The notes under the pieces are model-generated. The model was not told the DNA's origin. It ran no database searches and saw only the letters and a list, made by a program, of their open reading frames with translations. A DNA stretch of 64,000 nt from Roseivirga sp. 4D4. GTDB lineage: Bacteria; Bacteroidota; Bacteroidia; Cytophagales; Cyclobacteriaceae. The position numbers were made by a program, and so were the translations under genes. The DNA is taken from assembly GCF_001747095.1 (NCBI RefSeq), contig NZ_MDGP01000001.1:3145001-3209000 (forward strand). The letters run 5' to 3'. Below, one piece after another: positions 40,801-47,900 of the stretch (position 1 is its first letter; each line of letters starts with the position of its first letter).

Positions 40801-41783
40801 AATCTAAAAGTGAAAATAGTGATGCCCTTGTCACATTCAACCTTCCTTTGGGTTTTGACACCAATGATTCTTACCTCCTCTCAGGAAATGATAATGCCCC
40901 AATCGAAGAAGCTCCCAATAATGAAAGACCGGCGACTATCAATAGTAGACTTAATAGAGAATGGCGCGTCCAGGAATCTGGAACAGTCGGTTCTATCGAG
41001 TTGACTTATGACTTATCAACGATCACAGGTCCATTGGGAGTTGGAACCAACAACCTTACCCAGCTTAGACTAATGGTAGATGATGATGGAGACTTCTCTA
41101 ACGGAGGAACAACCCTCATTTCGCCCAGCGCAGTAAATGGTACAAGTAATACTGCCACTTTCGATGTAGACTTTACCAATGGTCAATACTATACATTAGG
41201 CTCTATTGAAGTAGCCGCCTTGCCGATCACCCTGATTTCATTTGAAGCATCTGTCAATAATGACAATCAAGTCAAGTTAGATTGGGTAACTGCCTCTGAG
41301 GTTAACAACGCATTTTACACTATCGAAAGAAGTACAAATGGAGTCGACTTCGAAACGGTGGGTAGAATTGACGGTGCTGGAAATAGTGATGCGATCTTAT
41401 ATTATACATACATGGATACCAGACCATTAAATGGTCTTTCATTTTATCGTTTGAAGCAAACTGACTTTAGCGGTGAATTTGATTTCTCTGAAATCAGATC
41501 AGTCAGAGTAACATCTAAATTTGAATCTTCCTACAAAGCGTACCCTAACCCTATCCAACAGGGGGAAATGCTCCGCATCGCTCATACCATTGAAAGAGAT
41601 CAAACCTTAAGGCTCTCAGTACTCAATTCAAAAGGTCAATTGATCTTCAGAAAAGAAGAGCAAGCCTTGGTAACCGAAAAGTATATTGAAGTTCCAACCC
41701 GCAACTTCCAAAAAGGTCTAAACCTCATTCGCATTCTTGATGAGAATCAACAAGTGGCAATAGTGAAGGTTATTGTCCAATAA
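34893..41783 (+). CDS. Giant modular T9SS-targeted surface protein C (2296 aa)
   Basis: Third paralogue. GTG start (in-frame TAA 15 bases upstream) with a good signal peptide (VLYCVLMLLLRPSVSGQ). Head about 27-346, very close to that of B (AEADAIYLS, LNAGYDNILVNDDDLASGS). Modules near residues 347 (GPGGYKDAL), 806 (CTPGRYNDG), 1256 (CGPGGVTAD) and 1669 (CGPGGVNAN); stalk from 2110 (LPITLISF), T9SS type A domain from 2217 (YPNPIQQG, ending VKVIVQ). Slots read alpha, alpha-like, zeta, delta. The second slot is an alpha-type sandwich (KQVIYEQGGATRGL) followed by an IGRDDDAC domain of the kind otherwise found in slots 2-4. The zeta module in slot 3 (FFRGG-like FEFRGGTSDDRSF) matches slot 2 of protein D almost throughout. 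Confidence 0.85.
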   Translation: MVINTRLHIVLYCVLMLLLRPSVSGQTVISTINTSTSTGTTTTTLVTSPSDAGNSILANTQYNINYGQGNNVGVSSYVVSGTTYDRFLAPDTVILLRRVTNDRLVNIWYQLNQINTTPNPDELDIDPDIVAEADAIYLSGNLNAGYDNILVNDDDLASGSIEVETERVDVIWYSGIQSSSPTTSVFPIIERGGNDNIVIAPITSLDSNGDPATYGTAVGIGENFWPGSGQTFSQYLILRRQAVGDDPIPLIEIGSQVVQGVAVSFSEMGISAGQSIFGYSLFAADVVSGYTQGSTLTSGTVTIAGGVSLDDITTFPSNTLSSDSGLDLVAGVSAAVASDDNLIETVGPGGYKDALRTWLKANDGAFVTSGGAASTEGTNVGFWEDQSAGNHDYTTSGTAPTFRSSTSSINFNPTVDFVENAERALATANNADYNDKVSNTGFLSKGINIAFRTNANDITTKQQLFEEGGGTNGLGIYIRAGNLHLSVWNRGAQAQGDWNDDASGVETVSTSLALDTEYIVTLEFDGDDSGSKNGTITGYLNGQSFGVLSDPFSQGVGLLYDHTGGIELGDSDGSRYDDGGTSATSFEGEIAEFIYCNEPASFPLAQRQRIESYLAIKYGITLDQSTPINYVNSDGTIIFNTTQNASLGGFLEYNNDIAGIGRDDDSELDQPASKSENAGSVVTIDRGATISTDDTWLIWGNDGGALTESSSVSSPSNIDTRLERVWRVAERNEVQTTSVSFDLTGLGLSTDAADFSLLVASNSSNADFSNATVLTGGTFNGNVITFTGVDLDDAQYFTLGTAFFFCTPGRYNDGIQTWLRADEGVTTATEGANVTLWADQTPTGNNGTNLTAPVYRATTNLINDNPTIDFSTGSTGLALPTIAGLNSGESLSKKFTIAFKTGDITPTTKQVIYEQGGATRGLNVYIESSTLHISGWNQASDGTGAPWNTAGAITTVNTTSIASNTTYVLTFDYAGNDAITGNITGYLNGQSFGTPLANVGRLYSHTDAIGLGDENSASRYDDGTTSGALSFDGFISEISYYDSPSSYLATDRNRIETSMAIKYGITLDQTSATNYTRSDATTIWDATTNATYNNDIAGIGRDDDACLDQKQSQSENAGSIVKMGLNTIEANNASNSNTFDDDGDFLVWGNDGDFADQANANTSDLPGSVTERMERIWKVDDTGLVGATEISFDLTGLGYGTNLTDFQLIVSNSSTMASGTTIPAASYDVGTNTVTFTGVDLTDGQFFTLGTGRDQCGPGGVTADLELWLRADLQVFNTGTTQATDGQTVATWADQSLSGADATDPSNLTTFETNTVNFNPAIEFNNDATSLEGTITTTAAGLSFITAGFINSSSGTDDALFEFRGGTSDDRSFLINSRYGGNTAYSSNFNEDAWNIWSVDHPSGNTANLFQNGASFESSYNANLSDAGLGTYNYTLGDDDDAGNDFVGFLGDVIAYQGSFTGTERQQIETYLAIKYGVTIDQTSATNYLFSDGSTVIWNATTNSAYNNDIAGIGRDDASCFSQKQSASINSDDILTVGLGSVAVDNASNSNSFADDGDYLIWGNDNGSTNQANDNTSDLPSSLASRMERIWKVQDNGTVGNTELQFDLAGLGYSTADASGYSLLIGNTATMADATIVTGGTFNGDVLSFSGVDLTDGQFFTIGTSFETCGPGGVNANIALWLRGDLEVFSDAGTTPAVDGNDVQQWNDQSSPQDNGSESNLGGANPVEPTFETEEINFNPALRFSDPNSNNAAYIETTSNNVSGDMTLISVFKTGQVDGTAGDFVNSPALIGASETSSTADYGLGMENGTVWINANTGTGFDAETSSTYNDNLPHMALATRVQSSGAVAIFVDGASAATGTGVTTALTGPTSFGIGNHSDGDVQAQFAGDIAETIVFSTALTANERTRVESYLGIKYGITRDVASLPAAEQDYLAADGGIVWDYDGQGTTYYNDIFGIGRDDLSCFEQTQSKSENSDALVTFNLPLGFDTNDSYLLSGNDNAPIEEAPNNERPATINSRLNREWRVQESGTVGSIELTYDLSTITGPLGVGTNNLTQLRLMVDDDGDFSNGGTTLISPSAVNGTSNTATFDVDFTNGQYYTLGSIEVAALPITLISFEASVNNDNQVKLDWVTASEVNNAFYTIERSTNGVDFETVGRIDGAGNSDAILYYTYMDTRPLNGLSFYRLKQTDFSGEFDFSEIRSVRVTSKFESSYKAYPNPIQQGEMLRIAHTIERDQTLRLSVLNSKGQLIFRKEEQALVTEKYIEVPTRNFQKGLNLIRILDENQQVAIVKVIVQ

Positions 41784-41807
41784 GTCAAGTTTCCCTTCCA
41801 TTAAGCC

Positions 41808-41820
41808 TCCCAATTTGGGA
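41808..41820. promoter_or_regulatory. TCCCAA-T-TTGGGA dyad upstream of giant gene D
   Basis: Identical 13-mer to that at 27361-27373. Here it is followed 8 bases later by eight T residues, so it may work as a terminator of gene C; the copy before gene B lacks a comparable T-tract (only TCATTTTG). Confidence 0.4.
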
Positions 41821-41940
41821 AATTCATCTTTTTTTTAGAAAAATAAATCTGATCAGTAGGGTGTTTTCGTATGTAAACGTAAGATTTCTGTATTTCAATG
41901 ACTTGGAATACTTTTTGGAACAGACTACCAAAACACTGAC

Positions 41941-44900
41941 ATGAGACCACAAAGAATTTGCCTGCTAGCAGGCATTTTTCTTCTTACTATACTGGCTACC
42001 GAACTCAAAGCGCAAAACCCGTTGACGGACATCCGTTTTACGTGGGTTGATGTGAACAATAGTGCCAATGATTACACCGCCACATCTTCTCCAAGTTCTG
42101 GAGGAAACATTGACGATAATGTTTCTTATGATATTTTCTTTTCTCGAAATACTACCACAGAAAACAATAGACGTGTTTCGGGCTATACGCTAGGTGGTGT
42201 CGATTATGATTTTCTTTTAGACCCAGATACGCTCGCCCTAAGAAGGGTTGGATCAGCCTCTCGTCTAAGTCTTTGGATTGAAGCGGACGGTGCTGTAGAC
42301 AATACTGCTGATGAAATATACTTGGCTCCTGAGCGGCAAGTTCCTGAGCGTTCGCTATATCAAGCTAACTTACTCAATATCGGTTATGACAATGTATTAC
42401 TAAACTCTGGTACCAATGCATCCAATATTGAAAGAATAGATGCCATTTACCGAACAGGTATGGCTACCTCTACCCCTGCCAACGCGGCCATTCCTGTGAT
42501 GGACCGAGGGGCAAATGGAGAGTTTAAAATTGCCATGATCTTAAGTTTAGATTCCAATGGTGATCCTGCCACATATGGCAACCTGGTGACCGTTAACACG
42601 GGTGATTTTGGCTCTGGTGTAGTCGACTTGGGCTTGTCAGTGTTATTTCTACAGCAAGCACTGGGTGAAGATCCCATTCCTACAGGAACAAGTACACAGG
42701 CCTTAGGCGGAACAGGTATCACTTTTGCAGAGCTAGGTATTACCGCCAACCAAATAGTTTACGGTTATTCTCTTTTTGGGGTGGATGTGAATACCACGGA
42801 TCATGACCTTACTGACATCTCTACCTTTCCAACCGATTCCAACAATAGTGGTCTCGACATGGCTGCAGGAGCCGTTTCTGCGGTTTCAAGTGATGGAAAT
42901 CTGGTAAAAACAACTGGCCCCGGTGGGTACAAAGCTGCATTAAACACCTGGTTGAAAGCCAATGAAGGCGTAACTACAGCTACTGATGCTTCTACGGTCA
43001 CAGACTGGCAGGATCAGTCTTTAGGGGATCATGATGCAACAACATTAATAAATGCGCCTACTTATAGAGATGGTAGTGCTTCCGAGGCTGAAGCGATCAA
43101 CTTTAACCCTACTGTTGATTTCATTGACGCTTCAGAAACAGGGCTTCAGATTGCTAATAACTCAGATTTTAACGTTGGTGGCGCACCTTACACGACCAAA
43201 GCATTCAATATTGCTATTAGAACAGGTAACAATGTGACTACCAAACAGCAACTTTATGAGCAAGGTGATGATGACAGAGGCATCGATATGTATATCGAAT
43301 CCGGTAATTTGGTCGTGACAGCTTATAATCAAATTGATGATTCAGGAAGTGGCGTTTCTTCACCCTGGAATACCGGAACACCTACCACGATTAGCACTTC
43401 GGTTTCGACTGAGACAGAATATATCATCACCTTTGAACTTAATGGCAGTGCCTCAGGCACTGGAACAGTAACTGCTTACTTGAACGGACAAAGTTTTGGA
43501 AGCCTTAGTAGTGTGGGGCAATTAGCCGATCATTCTGACCAAATAGGCTTAGGAGACTTCAATTCGCAAGTGGTCACTCCTGCCACATGCCCAGTCAGCT
43601 CCGTAGTTTCTTCAACTGGTGTAACCAATCCTAACAATATAATTGGCGCAGCGGACGCAGCATATGCCGAAGTGAATACCAACGGAAACATCATAACCGT
43701 GGATTTCGGAGCAGAATATCCGGCAGGCACACAGTATTCTATCACCTGGATTAGAAGACCTTCATCCACTGGGACTGCCCAGATGGTTTTAAGAGAATCA
43801 ACCAGCTCAGGGTCTGGTTTTGTCGATCACCCATCGGCACCAACTGTTTCAGTGGCAACACCACAAACTGATGTAATCACTGCCAATACCGCTTTTAGGT
43901 ATATTCAAATTACCAAAACCGATCCTCCAAGTTCTGTAGACTTCCACTTAGATGCTATAGTTGTGGATTGCAGTACTTCTGTCTTTGACCAAGGAGATGC
44001 CGCATCTTTTTATGGTTCAATCCCTGAATTTATCTACTGCAGTGAGCCTGGGTCTTTCTCAACTGCTGGAAGAAATAAAATCGAAAGTTATCTAGCCATC
44101 AAATATGGCATTACGTTGGATCAGAGCACTGCGATAAACTACGTAAACTCAAATGGCGATATAATATTCAATACTGCTACTAACGCAAGTATTGGTGGAT
44201 ACTTAGAATACAATAATGACATTGCCGGCATAGGTCGTGACGATAATTCCGAACTTGATCAATCAAAATCAAAAAGTGAGAACACAGATGCTGTGGTCAC
44301 TATTGATCGAGGGACTACCATCAGTGTAGATGATACCTGGCTGATTTGGGGAAATGACAATGGAGCATTGACTGAAAGCGGGGTTCTCACAAAGCCTGAT
44401 ACGATCGACCGAAGACTCGAACGTGTTTGGAGGGTAGCTGAGAGAAATGAAGTACTGACTACATCCGTTTCCTTTGACATCACTGGACTTGGTTTAAGTA
44501 CCAATGAGAGTGACTACAGTTTATTAATCGCTGGAAACAGTAGCAATGCCGACTTTAGTAATGCCACGGTACTGACCGGGGGAACTTTGGTAGGAAATGT
44601 AATCACCTTCACCGGTGTAGACTTAGAAAACGGCCAGTATTTTACCCTTGGAACTGACTTTAGAGTATGTTCACCTGGGGGCATAGAAACTAATTTGGCG
44701 CTATGGCTACAAGCAACAGATAAGGTATACAACACGGGTACAACTTTGGCCACAGATGGTCAGACCGTATCGGGTTGGGGTGACTCAAGCACAGAAGGCA
44801 ATGATGCCGCAGACCCATCGAACCTGACAACGTTTGAAACCAATACCGTAAACTTTAATCCCGCCATCTCATTCGATAATGATGCTACTTCACTTGAAGG

Positions 44901-47900
44901 TTCTCTAACCACGACCAATGCCGGACTTACCATATTCACGGCTGGGTTTATCAACAGCACTTCAGGAGGTGATGATGCCTTATTAGAACTTCGTGGAGGT
45001 ACTGCAGATGATCGAAGCTTTTTTATCAATTCGAGGTATGCAGGTAATACCGCTTATGCGAGCAACTTGAACGAAGACACTTGGAATATCTGGTCGATAG
45101 ATCATCCATCAGGAAATACCGCAAACATTTTCCAAAATGGAGCAAGCTTTGAATCATCTTACAATGCAACCCTATCCGATGCAGGTATCGGTACCTATAA
45201 CTATACATTAGGTGATGACGATACTGGAGGAAACGACTTTGTTGGTTTTCTGGGGGAAGTGATTGTGTATGAAGGAACACTATCAGCGACAGATCGGCAA
45301 AAGGTACAATCCTATCTCGCGATTAAGTATGGGGTTACTATTGATCAATCTTCGGCCACCAACTACCTCGCATCTGATGGCGGTACCGCTTGGGATGCCA
45401 CCGCTAATGCTACATACAATAATGACATAGCGGGAATCGGAAGAGATGATATGTCCTGCCTAGAGCAAAAACAATCCATAAGCCAGAATAGCGATGCCCT
45501 TGTAACCATGGGCTTGGGAACCATAGAGGCCGACAATGCCAGTAACACCAACAACTTCTCTGCAGATGACTCCTTTCTTATGTGGGGTAATGACGATACA
45601 AATCCAAACCAAGCCAATGCATTATCCAATGTAAGCCTTCTTCCTGGGAATGTGACCGAACGTATGCAACGTGTTTGGAAAGTTGATGAAACCGGTACTG
45701 TTGGAGCCACCACCATCGAATTCGATTTGACAGGTCTTGGCTACAGTTCTAATGTCAGTGACTTTCAGCTGATCATCTCTGATACCAATGTGGGAGGTGA
45801 CTTTTCTGGAGCTACAACCATCCCAGCCGCTTCCTTAGTGGGTGATAAGTTGACTTTTACGAATGTCAACCTTACTGATGGACAGTTTTTTACTTTAGGA
45901 ACTGCCAGAACCCAATGTGGGCCTGGTGGTATCACATCTGATCTTTACGTTTGGTTAAGAGCTGATGCCGGTACATCTACCACAACGGATAACACTACCC
46001 TAAGCACTTGGTCAGACCAATCTGGCACTAGCACAAATGCTGCTGCAGATGGCAACGCTCCTCTTTTCAAGAATAACGCCACCGATAATATCAATTTCAA
46101 CCCAACAATAGACTTTGACGGTGTCGATGACAGACTGAGTCTTGGCAATTTGGCAAATATCAAATCTGGAGCGACTAACGGGGGTGACTATACATTGTTG
46201 GCCACAGGGATTAGACAGAGTGGAACAGGAGTTCAATACGTATTGGGTTCGGATGGGGGAACTGCAAACGAAGACCTTCATTTCGGCTTTAGAAGCAGCA
46301 CCCAGGCAACCATTGCTCATTGGGGAAATGATCTGGATGCTACGATAAGTGCTTTTGATTCCCCTCAAGCTCCTTATATCGTATTCTCTGAGTACGATGG
46401 ATCCGGAAGGATTATCGAAGAATTAAGAGCCGGTGCTATTGGTAGAAACACAGATGCAAATTCCACCGATCTAAGCGGAACCAAAACCAACTATGTCGGT
46501 GATTTGGCTAGTGTTGGGAACTATAATGGACTTATATCGGAGGTAATCGTATTTGACAACGATATAACGGATATCCAAAAGCAGCAAGTTTATACCTACA
46601 TGGCATTAAAGTATGGTGTAACACTTACCAATAACAATGATAACGATGGCAACCTTGGTGAGGTCATTTCAGGCTCAGTCACTGAAGGAGATTATGTTAC
46701 TTCAGATGGCACAACCATAGTTTGGGATTACTCTAACAATACCACATACCATAACGATGTTGCCGGTATAGGAAGAGACGACAATTCATGTTGGCAACAA
46801 AAGCAATCTCGTGCTGAAGATACCGATGACATTCTGACCATAGGCTTAGGAAGTATAGCCAATTCCAATGGAGAAAATGGAAATATTTTTGCCGATGATC
46901 ACGACTATCTGGTTTGGGGAAATGACAATGGTGCTACAGCTGATGCCAGTGTCAATACCAGCGATGTACCAGAAACCATAGCAGAAAGAATGGCACGGGT
47001 ATGGAAAGTTCAGGATACAGGAACAGTCGGTGAAACTGAGCTTCAATTCGATTTGACCGGATTAGGATATGATGTTTCTGACCCAAATGCTTTTTCTCTA
47101 CTAGTTGGAAACACTGCAACGATGGCTGATGCTGAAATAATTACTGGAGGTACACTGAATGGAAACATTCTATCATTCACTGGTGTGAATCTTACCGATG
47201 GCCAGTTCTTCACGATCGGCACTCAGAACGTGACTTGTGGACCGGGAGGTGTGAATACAGACATTGCACTATGGTTGAGAGCCGATCTTGGTACGAATAC
47301 AACTGTCGATAATGAAAATATTACCACATGGACTGACCAGAGTTCTCCTGCAAACAGTGCCACTGAGCAAAATGCGGGTGGAGGATCGCCTGTAGAACCG
47401 ACCTATCAGGCCAACGAAATGAACTTTAATCCAGCCATTCGTTTTTCTGACGCACAGTCAAACAACAACTCGTGGTTAGAAACAGGAAGTAATTTGAGTG
47501 ACAATGACCTTACACTTATTAGTGTCTTTAAAACCGCTCAGACCAATGGCTCTGGAACAGACTTTACAGAATCACCTGCACTTATCTCGAACGAAGCCAC
47601 TTCAGGCTCTGACGACTATGCGCTTGGTTTAGCAGAAGGCAGACTTTTCATAAATGCTGAAAATAACAACGGTTACAGTATAAGACCGGCAACCACATAT
47701 GTTGATGAAGTAACCAGAATCGCTACAGCAACTAGGGTTGATGCCAACCAGGCCAATGGTATCAACTTATATGTGAATTCTGAAAATGTTGGGTCAGCTA
47801 CTTCTGATGACGTCAATCTTGATGCCGGGGGAACATTCACCATTGGTAACCATTCCGATTATGACGCTGACGGCCAGTTTGAAGGTGACATAGCCGAGAT

